Source: Eudromia elegans
Taxonomy: Eukaryota > Chordata > Aves > Tinamiformes > Tinamidae
Direction: 5' to 3'
Assembly: GCA_003342815.1 (NCBI GenBank)
Contig: PTEX01000032.1
Span: forward strand, 4,585,329 to 4,649,328
DNA: 64,000 nucleotides
Part shown: positions 1-12,835 of the stretch, in pieces
How positions within the stretch are numbered: position 1 is the stretch's first letter
Layout: each line of letters opens with the position of its first letter
Position numbers and translations under genes: made by a program
The notes under the pieces: model-generated
The model's database searches: none
Told to the model about the DNA's origin: nothing
Seen by the model: the letters and a program-made list of their open reading frames with translations, nothing else

Positions 1-1760
1 AAACTTGATTATAAAGAAAAATATTTTAAACCTTCACAAACAGCAGCACTGCCATAATTATATACGTTTTGTATTCCTTGCACTACCATTTCTTTTGCTC
101 CTGTCCTACAATTTACAATGCAAGTTTACAATTTAAGTCTTTTGCAAGAAAGGCAAGCAAATTCACCCCCATGTCTTTCATGTCAACAAGGGACCCATTC
201 ACTCCAGAAATTGCAGTTATATGACACTACAAACACAGAAAACAACAGACATTTTGGAATTAGGTATTTCATATTCGGTAGGGCTAACTGACCTGTGCTG
301 ACGCTTCCAAGACCTGACTTAAATAAGCAAGCTTCAATCTTAAGGCAGTTCTTTGCAGATTCATTCATAATACAGTGTCATGCCAGCACTCAAGACTCTA
401 TTTAAGCCTCTGAAGAAGTCAACTGCAGATCTAGACGAACACACTAACACACTTGCCGTAAGAATAAGTGACAGCTTCATAAACAGAAAATGTAATGGAA
501 AAAGACAAGGGTTTCAAGAGGTCTCAGTACACTATGAAGCTACTGCAAATAATAATTAATCGCTATGAAGACAGTTATTTTAGATAAAAGGTCCATCTAA
601 TGCACAGACAGAGGGGTATTTTAGGCAGTTAACTAGTATTGTGGCATCTGGAAACAACCTAGAATCTAATGCTAAACTAAGTTGTAGAGGCGATACAAAA
701 ACCGGTAGCAGTCTCAAAGTCAGTGAAGGCGATTATCTCTGCAAGGCAACGCTCTTCCTCAGGCAAAGGCCACGAGAAGCCTGCATTAAACCATGACAAT
801 TTAGGATTTATAGCAGAAGCATGATCCAGGGCAAGCGCTACAACAGCAAGAAGAGCAAAACCATATCTGCATACCCACAAGGCTCCGGGCTATTCTGTTC
901 CTCTGTGCTACCAAGCAGCAAACAATCAGCACACAGAAACTCTCACTGTCTCTAGTTGGCATTTTGTTTCCTTTAAATAAATGATATTCATCAAATATCT
1001 TCGAGATATCATGCCAGCTGAGCACCACTTCATTTTGGAATCTCTCCTGAACAATACCATCCTCTCCTGCTTGGCTTTACAAAAAGGAAAGAACATATTG
1101 ATCTTGCATTCTTATAAAAGTTGAAATTCAGATTTTTAATTTGGAATAGTTTCCTTTGTCATGAATTCCTAGTGCATGGGAGCAGACAACTGAAGCTTCA
1201 ATGTCTAATGCAAAAGATGTAATTGCTGTTCCTCAAAAATGTACTTAAGTGACACCATAAGTAATAGGTTATTAATAGTTTATATTCTTTGACCTTGAAA
1301 TCCCTTCTGCCTGAAGCAGAAAAGAAGCACAACACTGTGGAAATTTACTAAAACATTGACAGATCTGCTCTCAACTACTGTGTTAACCTACTGAGCTGAA
1401 TGAAGCTATAAACCATTATGGAGTTAACAGAGGAATATAGCAAAACGGCTACATTATTTGCACAAGCTACTTAAGAAAATTTTAAGTTTTCATTTTCAGT
1501 TTTGCGCCTTGAAGGCAGAAGGCTTCAATCCTCTCCCAAGCTCCTGCTGAAAAGCAAGTTGCAGCAGACAAATTGAGAATAATTAAACATTGGCAAGGTG
1601 ACCATTGCACCCTTGGGAGATTTTCCAGCCACCACAGGAATATTGACCAAAGAGCCCGTGTTCCCCAGGCAGGCTTAGGGCTCCACTGTCACTCACTACA
1701 CATCTTTCAAACATCTTTCAACAGAGCTGGCCTGCTAAGGGATGGCAAATTTATACCTTA

Positions 1761-1836
1761 TCACACACACAAAAAAACAAAACAAACAAACAAACAAAAA
1801 AAAACCCCAAAAAAAACCAAAAAAACCACCACAACC
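1761..1836. repeat. A-rich / (CAAA)n low-complexity tract
   Basis: A short CA run passes into repeated CAAA units and then A-runs broken by C. This is simple low-complexity sequence in ABCB7 intron 1. The two open frames that cross it (Lys/Thr-rich products) are artefacts of the tract. Confidence 0.8.
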
Positions 1837-4570
1837 TACTGCTTTGAAGAAGCAGGAACAACTTCTGTTTCTGAACTTGAGAAATGACAAAAGAAATAGT
1901 TATTTCCTAATTTTTGAACATATGACTGCAACCATTATTTTTGGATATGGTTCCATATACTTTAAAGGATGCACTCTAGTACTGACTGCACATAAAAGCA
2001 ATGTTCCTAAAGTTACAGCTGTGGGTAGTAGGTTAAATACTATAAACACAAACAATTGGGATTAAACACATTTGCTCAAGGCCAAATCCCTACTTAGAAG
2101 CTTCTCTACTGAATTTCCAAGCACACTGGTGAGATAGCCAGGGTACACACAGAGATTACTGTGCTAATCTAATGGGGATTTTATAAAACGGATTGTACTA
2201 GAAAAGATAAATGAAAGCAGGATTCAAGTGCCTACCTATGCAGTATTCACAGCACCATCCACCATGGGACAGCTTTCTAACACTGTGAGACTCCAGTATT
2301 TCCAATGAGTTTCAGAGCAAGTTTCCTTCCTTTCACCCCCTCGACTTCATAAACTATCCTGCCTTGCAACAGTTCTCAATAGTATTACAGATGCACTTTC
2401 ACAGACAAACAGGAGAACATTGACTTGTTTGGTAGCAATTCTTCCTTTGTAATGAGATTTATAGTGAAAACTGAACTATCTCAACAACACTAGGTTATTA
2501 TGCACACATCTATCAGCTCAGAAACCAGAAGAAAGGTCTTATCATGAAACTAAATCTTAAGGAATTAAGTTCTAGTCTTTTTGTATTTCTTTAACATGGT
2601 ATGTGCTGTGCTCTGAAGATGACAGAGATCGTTAACTTATCCCATGTGTCAAACTGCTCACCTGCAGCATCAAAAAGTCTAGAGGGGGGAATTCAACAAC
2701 ACACATGCACATAGGAAATGAAATGATGTGCAGACAATGAACACCGGCAGAATCTGAAGGACAGACAAGGTTTTTGTACAGAAGGGAGAAGGCAAAATAT
2801 AAGTAAGTTTAACCAAAATATCTGAAACTTCTCTTACTGCAATTCTTTACAGCAAGGTCTACTATGAAATTACGCACAAGAACACACTCTTTATCACACC
2901 TCATGTAGCAGCTGGAAGGCCAAGATAATTCAAGGAAAAAGGCTCTTCTATTTTTACTGTTACACTTTACGATAATTTATACAGCCTTTCTTTTTACAAT
3001 TGCTGAAGTTGGCTCTGAAAGAAAACTCCCTAGTAGTTTAGAGAAAACAGAATTTACTCTTGCTTTTATTTTCAATGCAGGTAAACCGCTTTAAAAAAAA
3101 AATCCTAAACTTCCTAGATTAAAAAAAATATAGTCTTTGGTCACTTTTCCAGGTTCTCCAAGCAAGGGAACCTCATCCAATCAGCTGGTTCTCAATATTT
3201 TTACCAGGCAGAGATCTTAAGGGCTCTGCTACAATGAATGCCAATGGAAAGAAGCAAAGGAAAGAGTCGTATTTGTAGAAACACAAATCCACCTCAAAAC
3301 TAAGAGCTGCATTTTGAAAGCAGTCCCACACTGTGTCAGAGACACAATACACACGTTTATTTATGATGCTTGTTTTCCCCTTCATAAGCGCATCCATCTT
3401 CCTCTTCTCCAGGACACAAATCTCACCTCACTTATTACTAAGAAAAGCAATACTGATCAAACTACTGAAAAACATAAGGACGAAGGCAGACTGGGGTTAT
3501 CATCTGTAACGCAACAGCACCCAACTATTTTTATTAAATTGCATTGTATTAGATGCTACAAAAAGCATGCAGACTGTTCTGGCTCTCTGAAAAGCTGTCA
3601 ATCAACCAAAAAACAACCAAGACACACTTTAACAACTGTTAAAGCCAACTACCTGGACTTTTCTTCTGGTTGGATCCCTGTCAGGCTCCCCTTCCATACG
3701 ACATTAGGAAGCTGGCTCATAAGCATGTATTTTGCATTTCCTGCCCTTTGGTTATAGTCAGTCAGCTACTGTAAAGCTGAATCTATCCATGCCTGATACT
3801 CAGAGTACAGCAATAAAGGGATGGAAGAGCTTTCCCACACCTAAAAGAAACTGTATGAAAATAGGTAAAGATCTAAATAAACAAGTTAGGCATTTCTGCC
3901 TCTTTGTTGTCACATTAGCATGCAAGATTGCAATTACAACAGCTCAAGAACTTTATTCTTAAGCCACACCACAATGCCTAAAGAGTAGAAGTCCTAAAGT
4001 GACCATAAAAATGTCCCTAGACCAAAGCTGACAGAAAGTATAAAGTAATCTGGAGACTTCCACAAGAATATAAACTATATAACTTGTGAACTTCAACAAA
4101 TCTTATCACCACATGAAGCATGCAGCTTAAGGTAATTATAAACAAAAACAATCTCTTTTAAATGTTTAAAACAAAAAGGTTGTTCCTTTCAACTTTTTAA
4201 TATAAGAAAGGTTTCAGAATTTGCCCCTCAGAAAAAAATCAGTCCTCATCAGTGTTTAAACATAAGAAAAATCACTAGCTAATTGCACTGAACTACAGTT
4301 TACTGAAGTTCTTAACCAGTTTTTGACAGTTCCTTCTGCTGATGCAAACATTTCTTAAACTAGCTGAAAAAATGAAAAGACAAAAGGGGAACTAAAATAG
4401 CAAAACAGTGCATTTTCCTTTGATCAAAAGATCAACAGAAGGTTAAAGAGTAATGCGTAGGCCCAAAACTCTGAAGGGCATCAGAACCAAAAAAGTCTAA
4501 GAGCTTCAGTTTGAGCTTCCTCTTTGATCATGATTAACTAAATACAACTTTAGCTTTCTAGTTCAAAAAA

Positions 4571-4591
4571 AGATATTGTAAAGCAATATCT
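4571..4591. repeat. short perfect inverted repeat
   Basis: Arms agatattg (4,571-4,578) and caatatct (4,584-4,591) are perfect complements around a 5-base loop. In AT-rich intronic DNA this is likely to be chance, and no function is implied. Confidence 0.5.
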
Positions 4592-6329
4592 ATCAGTAAG
4601 TCATAGTTAGAAATCGATAACCAAAAAGAACCAGCATTTACTTGTGAAAATACAACCAAAGGCAAAATAGTATTAAGTTAAACACCTTTTTTTATACCAC
4701 CATGTTTACACAGTTGTTTTTTCATAGACATTTAAAGTAAGTTTCCAGGAATACTGGACATCACTAAGCACTGAGATGTGGTAAAAACATCCCTACACAC
4801 AATTGAAAATTTGGTCTGCATCAAATTCAACTTTTAGCTTCTTTCTTACACAAGTTTCCAAATTAAAACTCCCAACAATTTATTATTTCAGTCCTGTTCA
4901 TCTTCTACATAATAAGAACTTGCCTTTAGACTGTGACCAAATTCTGCCTGTCATGGGCAATTAATCAGGGCAAATGACAATAAAAAGCTAGTTCTAAGCA
5001 GCTGTACTCTGAGAAGAGGGAAAAAGAAAAGGTTTAAGATGATTATGAAATAAAATTAATAGCTCTTCAAGTCTAGGACAATTTCAGTGATTCAGATTTT
5101 GATACACACATCCTTCACTCACTTCAAAAACTGGATTCATTCAATTTGAGGTATGTACTCAATTTAAAAAGAGAAAGAAAGAAAGGAACCAGGAGGAAGA
5201 GGAGAGTGAAAATAAAGAAAATAAAAAACGCTCATTGGAATATGTTACCACAGCCTTCCACTGCTGATTTCCTGTGTGCACATTTGTTAAAACCAATCCT
5301 CACAAATATGAATTTGCACTGTTCAGCGCCACAGTGGTCATTAACAGAAGTCTATAATCAAACACATTTTGCACATATCTGGCACTACAGCACAAATAAG
5401 GACCTCATTTTGCCAGAACAGTTACCAGCATAACCAAATTGCAGTTCCACTAAAATCCAAACAAAGAAAACTGAAATGACTTTAGGTTTTAAAAGATGCT
5501 CGGATTTAACCTTCTAATACTGCAGTATTAATGAGCTAAGGAAAGCTATACATTTTTGAAAATATACAATTATAACTTGGGACCAAGCAGGCAGAACTCC
5601 CGCCCAAGTGTCAAGAAACTGATGGCAGATAACAATAGAAAAGGTCACGAAGAGGAAAAGCGGAAACACAGAGCTCACTCCCCAATTTAGAAAAGATCAA
5701 AAGGTAGATAAATGAAAACCACACATTCCAGCACTAACAAGTATGAAATGCTCTTCTCAACACAGATCCCTTAATACAATGCTTAAATTCAATCACAAGC
5801 ACTTCTAAAAGTACTATGAATATTTGACACCAAACATACGCATAGTGTTACCTTCACAATCTCATGTTACCAGCAATTTCCCTTTGAAAAGCAGCTTAGG
5901 ACAGAATGTACCAATCTTCTCAAAACTACAAGTTTACCACACACATGAGAGAAGAGGATGTCACAGGAGAAGATGCAAGAAACTGCAGTGGCTCTTGGGA
6001 TCTGTCTCCAAAAGAAGTCTCGGCTGGGCGGGCAGGCAGGCAGGTCCTGGGGTGACCTGCTGCTCGTGACAGTACCTAATTTTCTCCTCCACACAGTTCC
6101 TCCTAACACCCAAGGTCCATGCTGCCCAGCAGCAGCTAATTCACATGATCCTCCTGCGGGTCATGCAACAGTGCTCCCTTTACCACCTTTCTGCAGGCCA
6201 CAAACCTGACCACTTTTCGGCCAGGGCAGTGATACCGAAGAAAGGGTAACACACAGCCGTGCTATGAGCCCGCCAGGCCCGAAGATAGGTGGTCTCACGT
6301 GCTGCCCCACAGCAGGCACCGAGCCGCCG

Positions 6330-6780
6330 CCGGGCTAATGCTAAAGCTTCCCTGCGACCGGTGAGGCCGCCTGAAACTCAGTGGCCTCCACACAACCCCG
6401 CGGGCCACGAGAGGCCGCCTGGGAGTCCCGATACCCCTGCTCCCGTCCCGGCCCCGCCACCTCCCGGGGCCCCCACGCACCTGCCCCACGCTGGCCGGGG
6501 CCGCCCGGCGCCGTTGCCCCGCGCTGCCCGTCACGCAGCCGTGCGCGCAGGCGGCAGTCGGCGGCGGCCGCGGCAGGACGAGGGCGAAGAGGCGCCGCCT
6601 GCGCGTAGCCGCCGCCGCCAGGCCCCGCCGAGCCGCCAGCAGCGCCATCTTGGCACGCACGGAGCGAGCGCGCGGAGGGTGCTGGGACGGTGGCGGACTC
6701 GGCGAGAGGGGGCCTGGCCGTGGGCGGGGTTAGTGTGAGGGCGTGGCTCACGCGGGGGGCGGAGCTAGTGGCACTTTCAG
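6330..6780 (-). promoter_or_regulatory. ABCB7: ABCB7 CpG-island promoter
   Basis: GC content and CpG density rise sharply here compared with the AT-rich flanks. The island covers ABCB7 exon 1 and the DNA upstream of its start. A GC-box-like gggcgggg lies at 6,722-6,729, about 75 bases upstream of the ATG on the minus strand. No TATA box is seen, as is usual for a housekeeping mitochondrial gene. The exact transcription start cannot be placed from sequence. Confidence 0.8.
6481..6648 (-). CDS. ABCB7: ABCB7 exon 1, mitochondrial ABC transporter (partial, 5' end)
   Basis: This exon encodes the first 56 residues of the mitochondrial inner-membrane half-transporter ABCB7, the homologue of yeast Atm1, which exports a glutathione-linked sulfur or iron-sulfur species needed for cytosolic Fe-S proteins. 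The start MALLA matches the start of human ABCB7. The ATG (complement of 6,646-6,648) sits in AAGATGG, a strong initiation context. The peptide has ten Arg and no Asp or Glu, as expected of a cleaved mitochondrial presequence. The exon ends in CAG followed by the donor gtgcgt, in phase 0 after Gln56, which matches the end of human exon 1 after a Gln. The open frame runs upstream to a GTG at 6,660, but the ATG is preferred. The transmembrane and ATP-binding parts lie beyond the left edge. Identification rests on the MALLA start, presequence character, splice position and synteny with UPRT and ZDHHC15. Confidence 0.87.
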
Positions 6781-8603
6781 TGAGTGTCTCCTCACACAGG
6801 AGGTTTAAATTAAGTTTTAAAATTAAAAAAGCGTGAGGAAGTGGTTTCAGCTGAAAAAAATAGCATTAGTTATAATAGTTATGTTGCCTTTTGATGTAAA
6901 ACCATATAATTAATAATATTGATATTTCATTACTATAAACAGAACAAGCAGCTTTATAAATTCTATCTTACAAGCTAATGCACATAACTTTTTTCTCTAC
7001 ATTCAAGGTGATTATCTAACATTTGCAGGGAAAACATTTTCAAATATATAGCCTTTGCCTGCTCTTCTTTAAGAGAACCCTGCTGCACCGCTGCTTTTGC
7101 TTCCTTCCCCAACTGTTTTGACTTTTTTACAGTTCTGGTTTTACAACACTTTTTTTTTCCTCTGTCCTCTTGCTGTCAATAACAATAACTTCTATCTGCA
7201 CAAAGCAGTGCACAAACAGTGAGCGCACCACAGGAACGAGAGGCCACGTAGCTGTAACAGTCAGGAGTACAAATACTCCCTCTCCTAAAACAACATCAGC
7301 AAGCTAACAAAGCCCACCATGCAGATGCAGGAAGCTAACAGGAGAACTATTAACTTACACTGTTTAAGTAAGTGGTGCTGCTTGCCATGAAATAAATATC
7401 TAGATAATGCCTCTCCTCTAAAGCGACGCAGATTTAACTGTAGAAGCCGAAAAAACATCTCGTGTAGCCAAGACCCAGAATCTGCAGTCAGAAAAGACAA
7501 TGGAGGAAGTTGGATTGAAAAACAGACACGCAGAGAATGGAAACAATTCACTGCAAAGATTTGTGAGTAGGATCCTAAAACAACCTCTATTCTGGGCTTT
7601 GCCCACCACCTCCCAAAGCCCCAGAGTGCTGTCCCACTCCTACCGAGTTAAACGTTAAAATGTTTAATACTAAAATACCACAGCAAAGCCACACTGTACC
7701 AAGCTGAGGGGCTCCCTGAGGTCTTCCAGGAGAGATGTGGACAGCGGATCCAGACTAAAGAACCACCTCAGCCTACCCCAGCGTGTAATGGACATATCTG
7801 TGAGGCTGTTTCCCCAACAGCAAAGAAAAAAACCTGAAGATACCTCGACATACTGGGCATTGATATTAAGACTAATTTGGTAATGTTTTCACAACACTTT
7901 GAAAGCGTCATCTGGCTAATAAAGGAGATTATAAATGAGTACTTAGATTTTTTTTTTGTAGGAACCATACGTCAGGATATAGCACAGAAACAGACAAACT
8001 CTGCTGTGGAGATGCTTATTACAGACCTCATAAAAACAAGGCATTTCAGAGGCAATAAACAGGAATTAATTTCTTCCATTTATTTCATGATAGATGAATG
8101 GGAGGAAAATGTAGTCAGAATGGACAAAGTGATGTGCAAATGGATGTAAATTATAAAACGGAGCAGAATGAAAGAATAAACTGTGCAATAAAACTAAACC
8201 CACTAAGTTTTATATAAAGCTAAAAAAATGGCTTAAGTCCTTGCCATAGGGACATTAAACCAGCCATTCTGTAAAGAGCGTTATTATTAGAGAGCTCTCA
8301 AAGCCAGAGCTGACACCATTCCTTATAAGCTCATTCTCATCCTGAATTTGCTTGATTATGACCATGTTTAATCCTTATTAAGAAACAGTAACAAGTCACA
8401 TATTTATAGTCTCGTGAAAAGCAAAGCTGGCAACCTGCGTGTCTAGAGGAACCACAAGTTTTGCTGTATGAAAAATAACGTATCCAAGCAGAGTATCTAG
8501 TATTACCAACAGGCAATAACAACCTTGGGACCTTTTTTTTTAAGTATTGGAAGAACTATTACAACAAATACCATTTATTGGACAGACCTCACTCCACCCA
8601 ATG

Positions 8604-8622
8604 AAAAAAAAAAAAAAAAAAA
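8604..8622. repeat. poly(A) run, 19 bases
   Basis: An uninterrupted run of A in intergenic DNA. No retrocopy could be recognised beside it. Confidence 0.85.
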
Positions 8623-11600
8623 GATAGTCTAAACACTTCAGAAGCAGCATTAAAGTCAGTTATGAACCCAAACTTAAGAATCTCAGGCAATTCTTGGAAG
8701 AGAAAGGTCTGCACAGAACTCCACGGACAGCTTGGATATGCATATCCCAATGCTCAAGATCCCCTTCACTGAATGGTAAACCCAGGACAAGAGTTTCACT
8801 TAAGGATCTCAGCCACAGAGCTATGACACCATCTGTCAGCTGGGAAGCAGGAGGAAACAGAAGAGCTCTGAACTGATCCAAAGCATAGCTAGATATAAGC
8901 ATTTTTTTAATATACTGCTTTACACTGGCCTCTAAATGTAGTAACTGTGGTGTTGACGCATGGACTGCCATATCTAGCTTTTTCCTTCATTTTTACATTC
9001 TGTTTAACCATATGCATGGAGTGGTTTCAAGATATTTGGTAAACATGAAAACAACCCCCTGATATAGACATGAAGGTCCTCTAGTCTGGGTTATTGCTGC
9101 ATTTCACAGAACTTTGGGTGAATTAGAGTTCTTACGGGCAATGAAAAAAAAGTACAGGTATATCTCTACGAAGCCTCACAAACCAGTCGTCTCCAGAGCT
9201 GGTAAGAGGTGTTGATGTGGAAGAGAAGTCTGAGATTAAGTAGAAGCTCATTAGGATTCAGCAAGACAGGGGTGTTGGTGCCACACACCAAGGAAGCCTA
9301 GTGAGCTTGTAACAGTTGAAAATTAGCATAACCACATACAATATAACTCTTATTTATAACCAGTCTGCTTTAGTACTTACATATAATGAATTATTACACT
9401 AATAACAGGGAGAATTTTTTTTTTCAGACAAAGGATGTACCTTCATCGTTTCCCTGACAGTCTTTCAGTTCTGCAGCCTTAAACAAACTGACACATTTTT
9501 GTTCTTAGTTCACAGTTTCACTCTGGAGAAACCTCAAAATTTCCAATTACTTCTGACTAGTGGTCATTTTTTTTAAGTATTCCAGACTTTCAATAAAAAG
9601 AAATCTAAACTACATTGCAGCAGGATATTAAAGCTCTCTAGCACTATGTCCTCAAATCTCTACATTCTGTTTCCTAAGGGTGGCAGCTCTAGCCTCATTT
9701 AGACACTTACAGTTTTGACAGTTTGGCACACAGATATATGAAATGTCTTAGCAACGTAAGTGGAATAAAACTATCTGTAAAAATTCATCAAGGCTATCCT
9801 CACAGGAGATTTGTACTATGGCAGAGAGCTACTTGAAGTGAAATATGCATGGTAGTGAAATCCTGAGCTTTACATATAAAATAACAAGTCTAGGAATATG
9901 TACAGATACAAGGTTAAGCTTGCATCTTGCAATAAAAACATTGGAGTCAGTCACATCCTATCAGTTATGTATAGGGAACTGTCAACACATGTCACTGAAA
10001 AGATATGAATTTCGTTTTATTATTTAGAGTTTATTAAAGGTTTGAAATTCTCTTCGAAAGTATCCAACATGATTATAACATTGTAACAAACTTTACAGTG
10101 GTAAGTACTGATTTCTTCCAGATATAAAAAACAATAGTTCCCTAAAAAAATATTTATAGAAAGGTCATTTGTAATTATTAAGTGTTCCTATAAAATAGTA
10201 AGGATCAACACCATGTGCCAAATAAGCAGGCCAAAGGGAGATTAAAAGCTGTATTTCACATAGCAACATTGACAATTCCAGTTACGGCAGACATCAAACT
10301 AAATGAACGTGTCCCCACTTTCTAATCAGAAGTCAGGTTAGAGGGTAAAGTGGCAATACTCAATCTTAATTTACAATAAACTGTAAAGGAGGGGTACAAA
10401 AAAGGAGAATAGTGCTTCAGTAAAGCACATGGACAAAAACAGAATCAATGGAAAGAATCAATGAGAATCAAAAGTGGGGTTAAATGCAGTAGTGCATGAA
10501 TGGCTTCTACCAGAATTTCCTAAGTTTAAAAATCAGTTACTTTATTTTACTTTCAAAATTACAAATTATTCCTCATGGGCATTGGGCATGATATTGGACA
10601 TGACATCCCCCCACATATGCACACACATTCACATAGGGATCAAAGTCCAAAATACCACTTGATAGACAACAGAACATATTAGAGAAAATCTGCAAGTAGA
10701 AAAAATTTTTGGCAGAAATTTTTTTCAGCCTGACTTACACTATGTTTTGCAGGGGATAATGCCTTATATGCTATATGAACATACTGTTAGATACATATTA
10801 AATTATTCGTAAAAACATAGCTAAGTCAGTTATTTTAAATATCATATGGCTACGAAAACCTAAAATCCTAACCAGAATGCCAACTGCCATAAAAATTTAG
10901 CCTCTCCCATTGTAAGCGCAAGCACCTGAATTACCAATGACTAACGATCTGGAGTATTTCCATCTTTGTTGCTCCTAACACTTAAGATCTCAATTTAACA
11001 CTGGGGTGAAAATGCATCTTTTAAAGAATTACAACCCATTACAATGTCTCAAGACAACTAAGGAAAGAATAGCCACACAAAAATAGTAATTAAAGAATTC
11101 TCCACCTTAGTGAAATAACATGAGGTTGCACTGACAGTGTATATCATCCCTTGAAAAATCAGTAGCACAGTATTTGTTCATTATGTGCCTGATGAGTTTC
11201 AGCTGGTTAAGAGGCAATGAAGAATGATTTGATGACTCATTCATGTTTCCGAGTGATTCCTTGAGCTTTAAATGCCTTGAGCATTAACAGCTTCACTAGG
11301 TAGTTAGTAAAGAGGCTTACAACATAACACCATGAATTTTCCTCAAATCAGAATACCTTATTTATACTTTGTTTTCTGTTGTTCTCAAATACTTCTTCAA
11401 AATAAGTAACGTAGAAAAGCTAATTATTTAAACATACAGTAAGGATCAGCATCAATCTATGAACACTATATATAAACCTAAAAATAAATTCTCCTGTTTG
11501 TGATAGCAAAAGCAAGGACTAGAGCAGATAGCTACTCTACAGCATTAAATGGAAAAAATATGCAAGATAACACTACATTTACTCTTAAATGATGAGATTT

Positions 11601-12684
11601 TTTTTATATCACTACATTTTCCAAGAAAGCCTTGATGAAAATGGAATTGCAAATGTAATACAATGCATTGAAAAAATAATCAGACCATTCATTCAACATT
11701 AAACAGTGAATTCATTACCAGCTTGATAAGAGTCCTATAACATGCACTAACGTAACTGTATCTTTAAAGATATAATCTGCAACTGTGTTTTTATATCAGC
11801 ATGAGAGAAGATTTTTAAGCACAGATCTACAGGGAGGGGAAAAACACTCATTAAGCCTCTTGCATGAATTAGTCTCACCAGAAGGCAAATTCTTGTAATT
11901 GTCGCAGGGAATTTAATGGGGCTGTGGTGAGTACGGAATGCTTTATGAAAGCTGCTAATAAAGATCTAGGAGAGAATTAATTCATGCATTTATCCAACAG
12001 TCAGCAACATTGCTTTGAACAGTACCAGGATGCTCCAGCCCTTGCAGCTTTTGAGAAATAACAAGGACAAAGCTTTTAAACTCATGCTCTTAGTTTATCC
12101 CATGTTAGGGGGTTTCATGTGAGAAGAGGTACAATTGGCAAGGGGCTCAAAGGCCTGGGCATTTGAGAGAGGCATCCAGTTGATGTGCTGGCAGAAGCTG
12201 CCCATATGAAGCAAGACCTGCTCACACCTGAGAACTGCAAATGTTTGGGTTTTTTTCATACCATTATAAGTACCTAATGGCTTCAAATAAACTCTTATGT
12301 TTTAATCCATTCAGGATAAATTACAGGAACTGTTGGGGCCATAGAAAACCTGATTTAAAGTCATAAAGGGCCAAGCTCCTCACACAACAAGTATCCATCC
12401 AAAGGAAGTTGGTGTGACAAGACCTGTGGAGAGTACATACCTTTTTTCAGCAAATGGATTTTTGCCCCTTTCCCCAGCAATATTTTCAAGTAGGCACTGT
12501 GATACATTTCTGTTGGTCAGGAGAAGAGATGGTTGAGTGATGATACAAGCGCTATCTTCAACTACCTTAAGTATATTTTTAGGAAAAAAGCACCAGACTT
12601 CCTATGCATACAAAAAAAAAGATGAGATATAACAGCTGCACATTATAACAAGGGAAATAAAATCACAGTAGGAGTGTGAACATA

Positions 12685-12835
12685 AGAAATCTTCACTCCT
12701 GGAGATCTTAAAAACATGACTGGATGAGACTGAGCACACTGACTCAACTTTGGAGGTAACCCTGATGGACAAGGGATTTCAAATAGATGACTGCAAGAGG
12801 TCATTTCCAACCCAAAATCTTCTGCAAATCTATGA
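12685..12835 (+). mobile_element. degenerate CR1 LINE 3' end
   Basis: The stretch follows the usual layout of an avian CR1 3' end: a 'ctggagat..t.aaaacatgactgga' type start, then 'taaccctg', a 'gatgactgcaagaggtc' block, then 'atttccaaccca' and an ending near tctgcaaatctatgag. Many differences from the family consensus as I remember it point to an old insertion. Only the last ~150 bases remain, which is normal for 5'-truncated CR1 copies. The subfamily cannot be assigned by eye. Confidence 0.75.

Larger units (their letters stand above)
1..6480 (-). other. ABCB7: ABCB7 intron 1 (partial)
   Basis: This AT-rich stretch follows the donor GT of ABCB7 exon 1 (complement of 6,479-6,480) and runs off the left edge. 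I looked on the minus strand for sequence coding the next part of ABCB7 (the region before the first transmembrane helix) and saw none, so the whole block is read as first intron. It holds an A-rich low-complexity tract near 1.76-1.84 kb, a purine-rich tract near 5.16-5.23 kb and a short perfect inverted repeat at 4,571-4,591. The open frames in it are short, lack family resemblance and are taken as chance. A very short exon could have been missed. Confidence 0.7.

Noticed and set aside
1-6480. possible ABCB7 exon 2
   Set aside because: Searched by eye on the minus strand for the sequence after the presequence (the SLKSITWQRLG-like and WPKDRPDLRAR-like parts of the human protein) and found nothing similar. 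The exon is presumably beyond the left edge.
6289-6751. 149-codon plus-strand frame and 136-codon minus-strand frame over ABCB7 exon 1
   Set aside because: Shadows of GC-rich DNA. Only the frame starting MALLA matches a known protein and ends at a proper donor site.
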